Positions 41,150-51,694 of a DNA stretch of 64,000 nucleotides are shown piece after piece (position 1 is the stretch's first letter; the number at the start of each line of letters is the position of its first letter). The stretch is from Dendrolimus kikuchii. Lineage: Eukaryota; Arthropoda; Insecta; Lepidoptera; Lasiocampidae. Both the position numbers and the translations under genes were made by a program. The notes beneath the pieces were generated by a model. The model had not been told where the DNA came from. It ran no database searches and was given only the letters and a program-made list of their open reading frames with translations. Location of the stretch: contig CM034403.1 in assembly GCA_019925095.2 (NCBI GenBank), positions 3,105,690-3,169,689 of the forward strand. The letters are read 5' to 3'.

Positions 41150-41585
41150 TTAATGGAACGAAGTTCCTTGCGAAAGGGGGCTAGACTGAAAAGATTAAGA
41201 CCAAAAGTTGTAACGACACTTTTTGCTATAGTTGTAAGCCGTGCGGCGTGCGCGTGTTTCTCTGTCTGTCTCTCTCTCTCATAGAAAGCAAGCCAGTTAT
41301 TTTTGTTTCGTCTTTCTATTTCGCATTGAACAGTGTGGTGTCGCGACGATTATTTTTGTTGAGTGTATACAGGTTTTTTGTACATAAACAATCATAATAA
41401 ATAGAATCCCAAACATATGTTTCCTATTTCAGTTACCACAAGCCAATTATTACTAAAATTGAGCCTACTGATTAAGTTTATATTACATTATATTTGTTAA
41501 TAATAAAAAAATATTCTTATAACTTAAAAAAAAATATTACAATTCCTTCACTAATTAATCGAAAGGAACTTCGTTCCATCCGGGT
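41150..41585. mobile_element. possible TIR element (atggaacgaagttcctt ends)
   Basis: atggaacgaagttccttgcg at 41153 recurs inverted near 41566-41581 (aaaggaacttcgttccat). Each end is itself a small palindrome. The interior is non-coding, with a (TC)n patch at 41267-41280. The unit could be the terminal part of the adjacent Tc1 element instead. Confidence 0.45.
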
Positions 41586-41599
41586 GTCCCTTGACACCT

Positions 41600-42015
41600 C
41601 TCAAGTTTTTTTTTTAAATTATGCATTAAAATACATTAAATTAATAAAAAAAAACATTACACACACTAGTATTTGACACACACACACACACGCATATATA
41701 CTGTGAAGGGTGAGCCCCGATAGGGTGGAGGAGCGAGATGGAATGCTCCTCCGTCTTAAAGGAAGATCTTCCAGCGAGGCTAATGTTGTTCCTCGCAGGC
41801 CTTGGCCCATCTGTTATAGTTGAAATTTTGTATATATTCTTTGTTTGTTTCGGGAAACGTTTGTGACATCAATTATTGCACAGCGCCATCTATTGGCTTG
41901 TAAGTGTTCCACTACAACTGTATTGTTTATTGTTAGCCTTGGCGAAATCTGTGATTATAGAAGTATTATAGTCTTTGACATTAATTATTATGGTCGAATT
42001 TCGACCACGGGTGAC
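41600..42015 (+). mobile_element. long-TIR element copy with nested insert
   Basis: The arm aattatgcattaaaatacat and loop cttggcgaaatctgtgatta, then ggtcgaatttcgaccacggg, match 35740-36250. About 220 bp (41702-41925: gaagggtgagccccgatagg to gtgttccactacaactg) interrupts the match between tatatactg and tattgtttattgttagcc. Confidence 0.65.
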
Positions 42016-42029
42016 CACTAGTAATAGAA

Positions 42030-42435
42030 ATTGGTTAAGATAACATTATAATCCATTGCATTTTATTCGCAAGTCTGCTATCAGTTTGTAAGTATAGAAT
42101 TGCAGATGCACATACTAAATTAGACCCTATACTGGACGTCATAAAGTTAAAACTTGTCTACAATTCTGCAGCCAAATCTAATCTCAAAGTATAGATTCCA
42201 TCTGCAATGAGTATTTGAAGTTTTATAATTTTAGTACCACGTCTAGACGCATATAAATTACATTTTAGAAGTTCTTAAATACCATAGTTTCTTCTTAGCT
42301 ACTAATAAATGAATCAGATATGTATGTTTGTTGTTGTAAGATGAAACACTATATTTACTAACTAGGATTTGCCTGCGAGTTCGTCCACGCTTGACAGGTA
42401 ACGTCGATTACAGTTATTTTGCCAGTATTTATTTT
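42030..42435. other. no supported feature
   Basis: AT-rich, with no repeat match that I could confirm. Confidence 0.45.
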
Positions 42436-42545
42436 ATCCGTCGAGGAACGGAGAAAGAATACACATTCCCGCGGCTGGGCGGTCTGTCGTAAGAGGCGAC
42501 AAAACAACCCACAGCCTGGTGATAGGGTATTTGCCCGACTGGATA
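42436..42545 (+). repeat. family A repeat, 5' third only
   Basis: From tccgtcgaggaacggagaaa to tttgcccgactggat, where it merges into (GATA)n, the tail end of the CR1-like element on the other strand. Confidence 0.8.
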
Positions 42546-43620
42546 GATAGATAGATAGATAACACTTCATTGTACACCATACAGAAAACTTACGAACTAG
42601 TATTATACTAATTGTGTACAAAGGGCGGTCTTAGCGCTAAAAAGCGATCTGTTCCAGACAACCCGTGGCAAGAATATTGCTGATTAGGAGTGGCGATGGT
42701 GGTATACATATAATTATTGTACGATTACTTACATTTTAATAATCAATATATAACTATACTATATATACAAATATACACATAAGTTATATACATATACAAC
42801 ATATGGTGATAATATGCAACTATTTAAACATATAACTATATGCAATATAATATCTACTAATTATATAAAATTACATATCAATATATTGCAGATAGTATTT
42901 TTTTTTATTGCAGGAGATCAGCAGACAGGCAGACGGCCCACTTGATGGAAAGCGGTTACCATCGCCTATGGACATTTGCAACACCAAAGTCGCTACAAAT
43001 GCGCTGCTGCTCTCTTAAGGGAAACTGGAACCTGGTCACTAATGCCGGAACACAACTCAAGGTTGTTATGGCGACATACTTTAGACCAGGGGTGGTAGCC
43101 ATCCAGTCGGGCAAATGCCCTACCACCTGGCTGTGGGTTATTAAGTCGCCTCTTACGACAGGCCGCCCGGCCGCAGGAAATTGTATTCTTTCTCCGTTCC
43201 TGCACGGATAAAAAAAAATCCTGACCATGTTCTTAAATGTGATTAGAGATTTAGCTTGTCTGACAACAACAGGCAATGTGTTCCAAAGTTGGACAGCCTT
43301 AACCGTGAAAGAATTATTGAAGAACGTTGTATTATGAATAGGAGTAATAAGTCTATGTTGACTGGAAGGGCGTAAGTTGTGAGAGCAAGAAATAAATTCA
43401 AAGCGTTCTTTAAGGTACAGTGGAGTAGTAGGGATGAATAAAATACTATAAAGTAATGAATGAATGTAAGTATTCCGGCGAAAACGAATTGGCAACCACT
43501 TGAGTGTTTTACGAAATTCAGAAACGCGGTCATACTTGCGTAACCGAAATAAAAACCTTATAGAAAAGTTTTGGAGGCTGGATGGCCCAACAAACAGGCA
43601 AAGAAACAAAATGCCCATTC
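42541..43620 (-). pseudogene. CR1-like LINE, RT C-terminus and 3' UTR, split by family A
   Basis: The minus-strand frame carries FRLRKYDRVSEFRKTLKWLP, then SLLYSILFIPTTPLYLKERF, then NSFTVKAVQLWNTLPVVVRQ and AKSLITFKNMV. The conserved CR1-like closing (LKWLPI, YLKER, F.V.A..LWN.LP..VR.AKS...FK) is intact here. Just after FKNMVRIFF the frame runs into family A (42895-43213). The 3' UTR resumes on the far side and ends ggtgtacaatgaagtgttat with (CTAT)n at 42541-42561. N-terminal RT is missing. Confidence 0.8.
42895..43213 (-). repeat. family A repeat nested in a CR1-like LINE
   Basis: Full-length: tttttttattgcaggagatc to ccgttcctgcacggata, with an extra A run. Its 5' end interrupts the last RT codons, which produces a chimeric 220-codon open frame. 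Confidence 0.88.
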
Positions 43621-43794
43621 AAGCAGAAATTTTATCTTGAACCAGGATATACCCGTGACTTCGTTCACGCTTGACTTGCAATTCCCGCGGGAGTCCCGGA
43701 ACACATAATTTAAAAAAACACATTTAAAATAAGAATATAAGCTGTTAAACACTTCTTTAAATATGAATTTGTTGTGGACTGTAAATATTTTTTC

Positions 43795-44770
43795 AACACA
43801 CTTGCTCATAAAGTGGCTCTATGGTCACCGCAATTAGGCACAGAATGACACCCATAATCAAACTGTGACTAAAAAACATTATAACTCACTAGTGAGTTAT
43901 AGTTTTTTTTTTAATTTTATTGATTGAGTTGCTTTGTTCTTAAAAAAGTTTTTATTAAAAAAAAAAGATCGTGTTCTATAGAACAAATAAATTGATGTTC
44001 CTATTGCTTGCTCATTTCATGCAACTTCTTATTTAAATAGATAATTTTAACTCGTACGTGTTTAATAAATAAAACTTTCACTCATATATAACTTTTTTTC
44101 AACACACTTGCTCATAAAGTGGCTCTATGGTCACCGCAATTAGGCACAGAATGACATCCATTATCAAACTGTGAGTAAAAAACATTATAACTCACTAGTG
44201 AGTTATAGATTTTTTTTTTAATTTTATTGGTTGAGTTGCTTTGTTCTTAAAAAAGTTTTTATTAAAAAAAAAAGATCGTGTTCTATAGAACAAATAAATT
44301 AATGTTCCTATTGCTTGCTCATTCCATGCAACTTCTTATTTAAATAGATAATTTTAACTCGTACGTGTTTAATAAATAAAACTTTCACTCATATATAACT
44401 TTTTTTCAACACACTTGCTCATAAAGTGGCTCTATGGTCACCGCAATTAGGCACAGAATGACATCCATTATCAAACTGTGAGTAAAAAACATTATAACTC
44501 ACTAGTGAGTTATAGATTTTTTTTTTAATTTTATTGGTTGAGTTGCTTTGTTCTTAAAAAAGTTTTTATTAAAAAAAAAAGATCGTGTTCTATAGAACAA
44601 ATAAATTAATGTTCCTATTGCTTGCTCATTCCATGCAACTTCTTATTTAAATAAATAATTTTAACTCGTACGTGTTTAATAAATAAAATTTTCACTCATA
44701 TATAACTTTTTTTATCTACTAAATAAAATGAATTTTTGTTGTTATTTTATTCACAAGTGTGTTGAAAAAC
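43795..44770. mobile_element. TIR element with a tandemly triplicated ~305-bp unit
   Basis: Three consecutive units start with tttttcaacacacttgctca at about 43791, 44096 and 44402; all contain tggctctatggtcaccgcaa, ataactcactagtgagttat and ttttaactcgtacgtgttta. A unique right part follows, ending aagtgtgttgaaaaacg near 44770. The outer ends tttttcaacacactt and its inverse form a terminal repeat. Units 2 and 3 are nearly identical; unit 1 differs slightly (tgactaaaaaaca, gattgagttgc). The element at 18937-19610 has only one unit. Confidence 0.85.
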
Positions 44771-44782
44771 GTCGTATGATAC

Positions 44783-44882
44783 ACGTGTGTATTGATGATT
44801 ACCGTCCTCGGCTCTCTTAAGACCCTCGCCTACGGCTCGAGTCTCAATGGCACCTCGGCGGTAATCACCAATGTTACACACT
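44783..44882. repeat. ~100-nt imperfect inverted repeat, second copy
   Basis: Same as 19498-19600: gtgtgtattgatgattaccg ... cggtaatcaccaatgttaca. Confidence 0.6.
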
Positions 44883-45168
44883 AGTACCATAATGTACTAT
44901 AATTATAAATGAAAACTACACGTGCGTAATATATGATGATTTTAATAGCAAGCAGGGGAAAAAATGCAGATAAAAAAACAAAAGAACATCTGTGTTCTAA
45001 ATTCAAACATTTAGTATATTTGGTGGCCAGTACTATGCCACACCAAATAAATAAAAACTGTTTGTTGGAGATTCCAACATAAGCTATTGTTTTAGTGGAA
45101 ATTGTGTCGAAATAAGCTAATTTTAATACATCCGAAGAACTTCCGTCCTTTTATCCGTGAGTACTTTT

Positions 45169-45484
45169 ATCCGTGCAGGAACGGAGAAAGAATACAATTT
45201 CCTGCGGCCGGGCGGCCTGTCGTAAGAGGCGACAAAAGAACCCACAGCCAGGTGGTAGGGCATTTGCCCGACTGGATGGCTACCACCCCTGGTCTAAAGT
45301 ATGTCGCCATAACAACCTTGAGTTGTGTTCCGGCATTAGTGACCAGGTTCCAGTCTCCCTTAAGAGAGCAGCAGCGCATTTGTAGCAGCTTTGTTGTTAC
45401 AAATGTATATAGGCGATAGTAATCGCTTTCCATCAAGTGGGCCGTCTGCCTGTCTGCTGATCTCCTGCAATAAAAAAAAAAAAA
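45169..45484 (+). repeat. family A repeat, full-length copy
   Basis: From atccgtgcaggaacggagaa to gctgatctcctgcaataaaa with an A run. Confidence 0.88.
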
Positions 45485-45760
45485 CTTCAAATCGCTCCCG
45501 GGAAAATTTACGTGGGATTCCCGTGATAAAAAAATATCACACATTTTATTAAATTAAATTTGCTCTCGATCAGTAAAAAAAATCACATTGGAATTCGATT
45601 TTTATTTATCTGGCCATTTTAAATCGTTTCCAGAAAAATTCCCGCGGGATTCCCAGCATAAAAAATAACGCAGTTTAAGTTTAAGAATTAACTATCGATC
45701 AACAAAAACCGGTAGTTTTTACGTGAATACCGAACAAACAGACAAGAAATCTAAAAAAAA
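45485..45760. repeat. dispersed repeat (cgctcccgggaa type)
   Basis: Shares cgctcccgggaa and tttttacgtgaataccgaac with 24290-24515. It contains internal partial repeats of aaattcccgcgggattccc. Confidence 0.5.
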
Positions 45761-45853
45761 TTGCATCGTGTTCTCCATCGTTTATATAGTCTATTCCAGT
45801 TTTTTTTAATAGTTTTAACGTACAGACACGGCATATTTAGAATTTTATAATAT

Positions 45854-46321
45854 TGTTACGAGTTGCAGAACTTGAATTAAAATGCCGTTAGAATTACTAT
45901 AGAATTTATTAGAACTATACAAACACGTATAACACAGGTATAAATATAACTGAACACAACCAGTGCAAACGTAATGCACGATTCAATAACACGCGCAAAG
46001 TCCGTCACTAAATAGATTACCGAATATACACAAGTCTTGCCTCGCGGCTGGTTATCGCTCGACTGCTTGATCTCTCCATTGGACGATTGCTTTATACTGC
46101 ACCGATACAATATGTCTCTCGCCCGCGTGGACTGAATCTCTTAGAATCACACCTGGCTAATGTCTACCATAAAAGATTACAATACACAATGGGCTGTTTT
46201 TCTAATTACAAATTTTAAACACAAAGTAAACAAAAGAAGTCCAAATGCCAAAAAGGTAATAAAATGTGTTTCTACAGACGCAGGTGTGAATTTGTCTTTT
46301 GTCGGCATTCAGGTCGTAACA
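45854..46321 (+). mobile_element. solo LTR, Gypsy-like, second copy
   Basis: Starts TGTTACGAGTTGCAG and ends CAGGTCGTAACA. Its aaaatgccgttagaattact block and its aactatacaaacacgtataa block match the minus-strand LTR at 6066-6624. Its polyadenylation signal may be taataaaa near 46258. The flanks (atat/gtat) do not match cleanly. Confidence 0.6.
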
Positions 46322-46329
46322 GTATTATA

Positions 46330-46957
46330 GATTTATCTGTCTTTCATTTCGATATCGAGAGTTTACGAGATATTGCTGCAAAAATACAAGTTTAGAAACA
46401 GTACTGTAAAAAGGAAGCAAAGGATACAAGCTAGTCTAAGATAATATATTGATTTAAACCGAAATTAATAACGTCCCTTGTTTTTCAAAAAGCCAGGCGT
46501 TCAACGTTGAACTGAATTCATATCTGAAATCTAAATAATTGTATGTGTGCATATAAAGTATGAATATTTTTAAGAACTGCTTGCTTTAAGGGGCTTTGAA
46601 CTACACACAGGACAGCTGTGCAATTTCATAACCTAACAACTGACATTATTGAAGTAAAACTTCTATATAGACTTGGGGGTATTAGAATTTTTTTCTGTCA
46701 TGAAAAAGCATTACGGCCGTGGTGAAAGTCGGCATAATTTTAGAGTAGACGTGGTGAGAGGCAACATAATGTTAGGGTAGACTACCGATGTTTTATTGGT
46801 TCCGGATCGAATTTAATTTTTGTTTGATAGAATAAAATATGTTTAAATAAAAAATGCATTCATTAAAATGTACCTAACCTAACCAAACCATAATTTGCAG
46901 TAAACCTGCGAAAAATCCAAATGTGTGCTGGAACACATAGTAGAAGTGAAATTTCAA
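46330..46957. other. no supported feature
   Basis: AT-rich, with only short repeated words (ggtgaaag/ggtgagag near 46720-46750). Confidence 0.4.
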
Positions 46958-47100
46958 CGGACAAGTGGAAAACCGAACCGCAACAAAATTTCAACTTAAA
47001 GTGTTACGAGCTGGTTTTGAAATTGGGCAAGTACATTAATAATCTGCCCCTGAAACTTTAAGTTAAAATTTTGTTGCGATTCGTTTTGCCACTTGTAAAA
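46958..47100. mobile_element. small foldback element, ~43-bp arms
   Basis: The left arm acaagtggaaaaccgaaccg (46960 on) and right arm cgattcgttttgccacttgt (to 47097) are inverted copies over about 43 bp with a few mismatches. They include caacaaaatttcaacttaaa and its inverse. A 50-bp spacer lies between them. Confidence 0.7.
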
Positions 47101-47284
47101 GAAAGAGGTTACCAATCGCTTTCCATCAGGTGGACCGTCTACCTGTATGTTGAACTTGGGCAATAAAAGAAACGATATTTTTCGAAAAGAATCGCCATCC
47201 CTATTATTCCCACCAAAACATGTAAATACTATCAAAATAGAAGCATTCGCTTTTAATAAGCTTAATAAATAGTATTGGAATGGC

Positions 47285-47650
47285 ATGTCCTTAAAGTTCA
47301 TGTTTAAAATTTGTAAAATACTACCTATACAGTATAAGTATAAACTAAATATCATTTTAGAACAATACGAGAACACTGAACTTAAGAAATTAATATCGCG
47401 GAAATATCCAACCCGACAAGTGTCTAATAAACTGAAATATGAACTACCTAAAGTAAATAATTATTACGGGCTACGGACCAGGAGATGGGTATGTCCTAAA
47501 ATATATAATGAGATACCCAAAGATATGCTAACGGAAAATATGTCCAAACAGAGTTTAAAATGTAATTACCTACGTAAGCATTATTTAGCATTGTGTCCTT
47601 GATGATGGTGCCGTGTTTCGTTGCGTATATATACTATTGCTTGTTTTGTA

Positions 47651-47704
<54 letters not shown>

Positions 47705-47706
47705 CG

Positions 47707-47778
<72 letters not shown>

Positions 47779-47780
47779 CG

Positions 47781-47856
<76 letters not shown>

Positions 47857-48195
47857 ATGAGTGGTGTTGTATGTACGCGGTGAGATATGGTACTGTTATC
47901 AAGGAATCAATGCAGACGTTTTAAACGATTTTAAAGGGGTTTGGCGTATATGTACTTTAGATAACCGTGGTAATTTAAGCAAGGTATAATACAAAAAATG
48001 GTTTACTCAAAAATGTCAATTTATATTATAATTTATTTAAAAAAAATGTACTTCAGTATATAAAGTAGAAGTTATAAGGTGTAATTTAATGCAATCCACG
48101 AGAACGCTGCCGACAAACTGTGCTGCAGTTTGGCAATGTATTGTTATTATAATCTTGTAACTTTTTATTGAAAATAAATTGAAAAAGAAAAATGT
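47285..48195 (+). pseudogene. LINE C-terminal remnant with microsatellite-bearing 3' UTR
   Basis: The frame to 47602 ends with LPKVNNYYGLRTRRWVCPKI, YNEIPKDM and NYLRKHYLALCP-stop. P..YG.RT...V.P.I.NE.P..M...S...FK/K..LRKHYL is the closing pattern of several CR1/L2-like reverse transcriptases. The 3' UTR runs through compound microsatellites (47651-47850) to a likely end with gaaaataaattgaaaaagaa at 48168-48190. Confidence 0.55.
47651..47852. repeat. compound (TG)n/(TA)n microsatellite, duplicated block
   Basis: The order (TG)n-tacgcgtatatg-(TA)n occurs twice in succession (47656-47739 and 47740-47815) and ends with a third (TG)n, indicating a duplicated compound unit. The open frames across it are low-complexity artefacts. 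Confidence 0.95.
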
Positions 48196-48670
48196 AATTT
48201 TTGTTTGTACTGTGATATAAAGTTACTTAAAATACACTTTGAAATTTATTTTGAAATTCTATATCTAAAATCAAGCTAATAACAGCATAATCAAAATACT
48301 TACTACAAATAAACATCTGTCAACAAGCTATAGCAAAAAGTCAAAGCAAATATTAACCTATCTATCGCCTCGTAGTATGTATGATATGGCATGTGATTCT
48401 TCTCATACAACTCTATTATCGCGTTACAAAATCACATTACCGTTGTATATTATGGCCTAGGACACAAGCGTTAGCGAGCAAGCAAAAAACAAAGTTTATA
48501 ACCACTCTTCCGCCATGGTATGAGCACTATATACTACGGAACGAAGAAAGAATTGTAATTCCATTTTTATGACCTAGTTATGCATATTGTTACAGCTATC
48601 TTATGCTGACGATGGCTGTCACGGGGCTGCTGCGGTCAATATATTTTAATTATTAATTAATTCTTCTACT
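48196..48670. other. no supported feature
   Basis: AT-rich, with chance frames only. Confidence 0.45.
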
Positions 48671-48674
48671 TGCA

Positions 48675-49185
48675 GTGTCTTTTTCTTGTTCAGCCAGTCC
48701 CTGTCCATTGCTGGACGTAGGCCTCCCCAAGTTTGCGCCACATACCGCGGTCTCCCGTCTTTCTCATCCAGCCCCTACTGACCTTGACCTTGCGCAGGTC
48801 ATCAGTCCACCGGGCTGGAAGACGTTCTGCGCTACGTTTGCCGAGACGTGGTCTCCACTCCAGGACACGTTTGCTCCACCGATCGTCGGTCCTGTGACAG
48901 ACGTGACCTTCCTACTGCCACTTAAACTTGCTAATTTTGCGAAATATGTCGGTTACTTTGGTTCTCTGATGAATATCTTCATTTTTGATTATACCCGTAG
49001 GAGAAACACCTAACATAGCTCGCTCCATAACCCGTTGAGCGACTTTGAATTTGTGGGCCACTCCCACCGTCAGTGTCCATCCATATATCATGCACCGTAT
49101 ATCATGAGGGGTAGGACACACCTTTCAAAGTCTTTCGTCTTCAAGCACTGCGTGATGGTCGACAAGAAGATTTTGTAGAAAAACT
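48675..49185 (-). pseudogene. RTE-like LINE, C-terminal RT region
   Basis: Minus frames carry KIFLSTITQCLKTKDFERCV, then HKFKVAQRVMERAMLGVSPT and GIIKNEDIHQRTKVTDIFRK, followed by the region equivalent to KWQWAGHV and RPRLGKR of 32100-32510. Stops and a small tandem duplication near 49075-49110 (atatatcatg/gtatatcatg) break it. It ends at the probable truncation point of the BEL element. Confidence 0.65.
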
Positions 49186-49280
49186 AGCAGTGCCTGCAAT
49201 TTACACAATCTTACTACTACTTATACTTAAAGAGGTTAACAGTTCTGAATGAAATTTTGCTTTGAAGATAGATAATAATA

Positions 49281-49552
49281 GTCTGACATAGATCCGTCGT
49301 AAAGACATTCACGCATCGCGCGCGCATTTGAGATATCCACCCAATTGCAATACTAATCGGGTTCCAAGAGCTTGGTGATAAGTGGCAAGTGAATCTAGTT
49401 GTGAAGCGGGAGATATATAACAAGAGAACACGCACTGCTGCTCCTGTATCGCAGACGCTCCGGTTACTCAGCTCATATTATTACGGGTGAGTCCATTTAT
49501 CTCCATTCCCTCTTACCCTTGCACCCTTGAAATCTGGCAATCGGCCAGATCA
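49281..49552 (+). repeat. BEL/Pao 5' LTR, missing its first ~75 bp
   Basis: Matches 55950-56214 without visible differences from gatccgtcgtaaagacattc to cggccagatca. The 3' LTR continues upstream to tgttcacgccacgcg (55869), which is absent here: the flank at 49240-49280 is unrelated. A TATA-like tatataa (49414-49420) and a strong donor-like gggtgagt (49495-49502) are visible. Alternatively the true LTR is shorter and starts near TGA at 49285. Confidence 0.85.
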
Positions 49553-49554
49553 TA

Positions 49555-49572
49555 TGGTCCTTCGAGCCGGAT
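49555..49572 (+). promoter_or_regulatory. primer binding site, tRNA-Tyr
   Basis: TGGTCCTTCGAGCCGGAT starts two bases after the LTR. It is the complement of ATCCGGCTCGAAGGACCA, the 3' end of insect tRNA-Tyr as I know it. It primes minus-strand cDNA synthesis. Confidence 0.85.
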
Positions 49573-50206
49573 ATTCCAACTGGCGACCTATTTATACAGT
49601 CTGCAACAACCGTATTTTGCCATTTTATGGTTAATTCAAACCAAATTGTAAATTTTCACATACCTAAAAAGTTAAATAAACAATCATTATCAATCTGCCC
49701 ATTTACCCGTTTTCTGCCCTTGTTTTTTCTTTTTTGTTTTCTTATAAACATATTACTTCTGCCCTTATATATTTGAATACCCATTCCACATTCCTCAGAT
49801 AATTACGCAAATTGCTACACGATAACTATTTTTTGGTACGTAGGTAGGTTAATATAACCTCGAGTACGTATTCTGTACTTTATTCAGCACACCTATTCTC
49901 GAATACTTGCACTAAACGTGATATCGGATCGATATAATAATATTGAATATTATATTCGTTTCACTCGGTGTGGTTAGCTTGCCGTGCAACTTTTATAGCT
50001 TATATATAGCTTCGTGTTTATTAAGACTCAGCGCACACGACAGTTTGATATATATTTTTTTTTCCTAATCATTTTTATTTATTTCGTATTTCTTACGTTT
50101 CTCTGGCTGCTTTCTTGCGTGTTCTTTATTAGCATTAGTAAAAAAAAAAAAAAAAATTTTTTTTTTTTTCGTTTGCTTTTCCTTTTCTTATTGTGCACTT
50201 CTCATC

Positions 50207-51691
50207 ATGCCTACCAAATCGCAATCTGCCATCTTTATGCAAACCCATAAGTACATAACTTTCCTATTAGAGATAGCTAACCTTATATTAAAAGGAGACA
50301 AAAAGTATAGTGTAAACGATTTCATAGGGCGCTTTACAAAATTGGACGATATAAAGGGCAAGTTGGATACAGTATATTATGAGATCTTGGACTCTAAAGA
50401 CCTTGACGACAAAGTGGAAAAATGGTACTTTGACTACTACACCTCGGCTATAGAAGCATATGAAAAAATTTTGGTGGCAAACATCACCATCAGCTCAAGC
50501 ATCAAACCAAGCTCGCCCACATTCTCCACGTCTACTGTTCTGCCCAAAATAGATCTACCCAAATTTTCTTCCAAGCTTGAGGATTGGCCATCTTTCATAA
50601 CTATTTTCAAAAGCCTTACGGACACTGCCGGTAATTTGTCAGGTGCAGTTAAATTACACTATTTATTTTCTTGCCTCTCCGGAGAAGCTCTCAGTATGGT
50701 ATCACACCTCAAGGTTACCGATGAGAACTACGATGTAGCGATGACAACACTTGCCAATCGCTACGAAAATCGCCGAGTTCTCATTGATAGGTTTATAGAT
50801 ATGATACTAGAGTTACCCCACATCACCACCCGCTCACAAATCAGACAGTTATTTTTAGCCCCTCTTATTTCAACCCAATCGGCGCTTAAAAACCTAAACT
50901 TACCACTACATGACTCAGACTACGTCCTAGTGTCAATAGTAGTGCGGAAGTTAAAGGGCGAGCTTCGCACATTATTTGAACGAACGCATGGGTCTTCAGA
51001 CACTCTGCCCACCTTAAAGGATGTAATCACATTCTTAGAAGACCATGCACGTTGCACAGAAACTGAGACATATAACCCACCCCCCCCTCCCCTCAGCCCG
51101 ACATACAGACAAACTGAACGTGCTTCTCCCTCAGCACGGTACCAACCACGCGCTTCTGCACCCAGACCAGAAATTCGGCACGTTCGTTTTCAGCCCACTA
51201 CTTCCGTCCGCCCACCTTTAACGCGCCCTGCATATCCTCTACAAAGTCAAGCGTACCCTGTACAGTACGCTCAAGGATACCCACAGTCTACACAATATTT
51301 CGAGCCCATAGCACAAGATTCCGCCCACCCACCAGCACCGACCAATAATTATTACTGCCCTTGGTGTCACGTTAGAGGACACAGGTTGCTGAACTGCGGT
51401 GAATACCTAAGACAGCCTACGCAAGGGCGCTGGGATTTTATCCAAGCTCATGAACGGTGCCGTAAGTGTCTAGGACCCCATTACTCTGACGAGTGCAGAT
51501 CCACAGGACGGTGTAGAGAATGTGATAGCGAGAAACACCATACCACCTTACATCGCAGTGGCTTTGAATCACCCACATATGACAATTCTCACCTCTTGCC
51601 CCCACAACTAAGAGGACAAGAACACACCCGCCCAACCACGGAATCAAGAAACTCTTCTCGTCGTAATTCACCTATTAATTCACAACAATGA
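50207..51691 (+). CDS. gag: BEL/Pao gag polyprotein
   Basis: 494 codons, the first ATG after the leader, starting MPTKSQSAIFMQ. Residues about 110-230 hold the retrotransposon gag region of the DUF1759 type (LPKIDLPKFSSKLEDWPSF, then YLFSCLSGEALSM). A proline-rich linker follows (about 285-375). Zinc knuckles sit near the end: C384-x2-C...GH-x4-C (CPWCHVRGHRLLNC), then CRKCLGPHYSDEC and a third CRECDSEKHH. Gag forms the cytoplasmic particle and packages RNA. The frame ends in TGA at 51689, immediately followed by CTA. The downstream frame stays open to the end of pol, so a gag-pol product would need only decoding of that one codon. A T-rich/A-rich run (50140-50170) precedes the start. Confidence 0.9.
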   Translation: MPTKSQSAIFMQTHKYITFLLEIANLILKGDKKYSVNDFIGRFTKLDDIKGKLDTVYYEILDSKDLDDKVEKWYFDYYTSAIEAYEKILVANITISSSIKPSSPTFSTSTVLPKIDLPKFSSKLEDWPSFITIFKSLTDTAGNLSGAVKLHYLFSCLSGEALSMVSHLKVTDENYDVAMTTLANRYENRRVLIDRFIDMILELPHITTRSQIRQLFLAPLISTQSALKNLNLPLHDSDYVLVSIVVRKLKGELRTLFERTHGSSDTLPTLKDVITFLEDHARCTETETYNPPPPPLSPTYRQTERASPSARYQPRASAPRPEIRHVRFQPTTSVRPPLTRPAYPLQSQAYPVQYAQGYPQSTQYFEPIAQDSAHPPAPTNNYYCPWCHVRGHRLLNCGEYLRQPTQGRWDFIQAHERCRKCLGPHYSDECRSTGRCRECDSEKHHTTLHRSGFESPTYDNSHLLPPQLRGQEHTRPTTESRNSSRRNSPINSQQ

Positions 51692-51694
51692 CTA
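51689..51694 (+). promoter_or_regulatory. UGA-CUA stop-codon context between gag and pol
   Basis: The single stop between the two frames is TGA followed by CTA. UGA-CUA is an established leaky-termination context in alphaviruses and some animal genes. From 51692 to 51835 there is no other stop in the frame. Confidence 0.55.

Noticed and set aside
43791..44708. CRISPR-like array
   Set aside because: The three ~305-bp units are directly adjacent with no unique spacers, and the DNA is eukaryotic; this is tandem duplication of a transposon unit.
45167..45544. Long frames through family A copies (also 42956, 35380, 37572 and others)
   Set aside because: The same peptide recurs in every copy and in both orientations as a by-product of a stop-poor repeat; frames fuse with whatever flanks the insertion.
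47585..47924. Four overlapping open frames of 78-105 codons on both strands
   Set aside because: They are translations of (TG)n/(TA)n microsatellite with no start context or domain.
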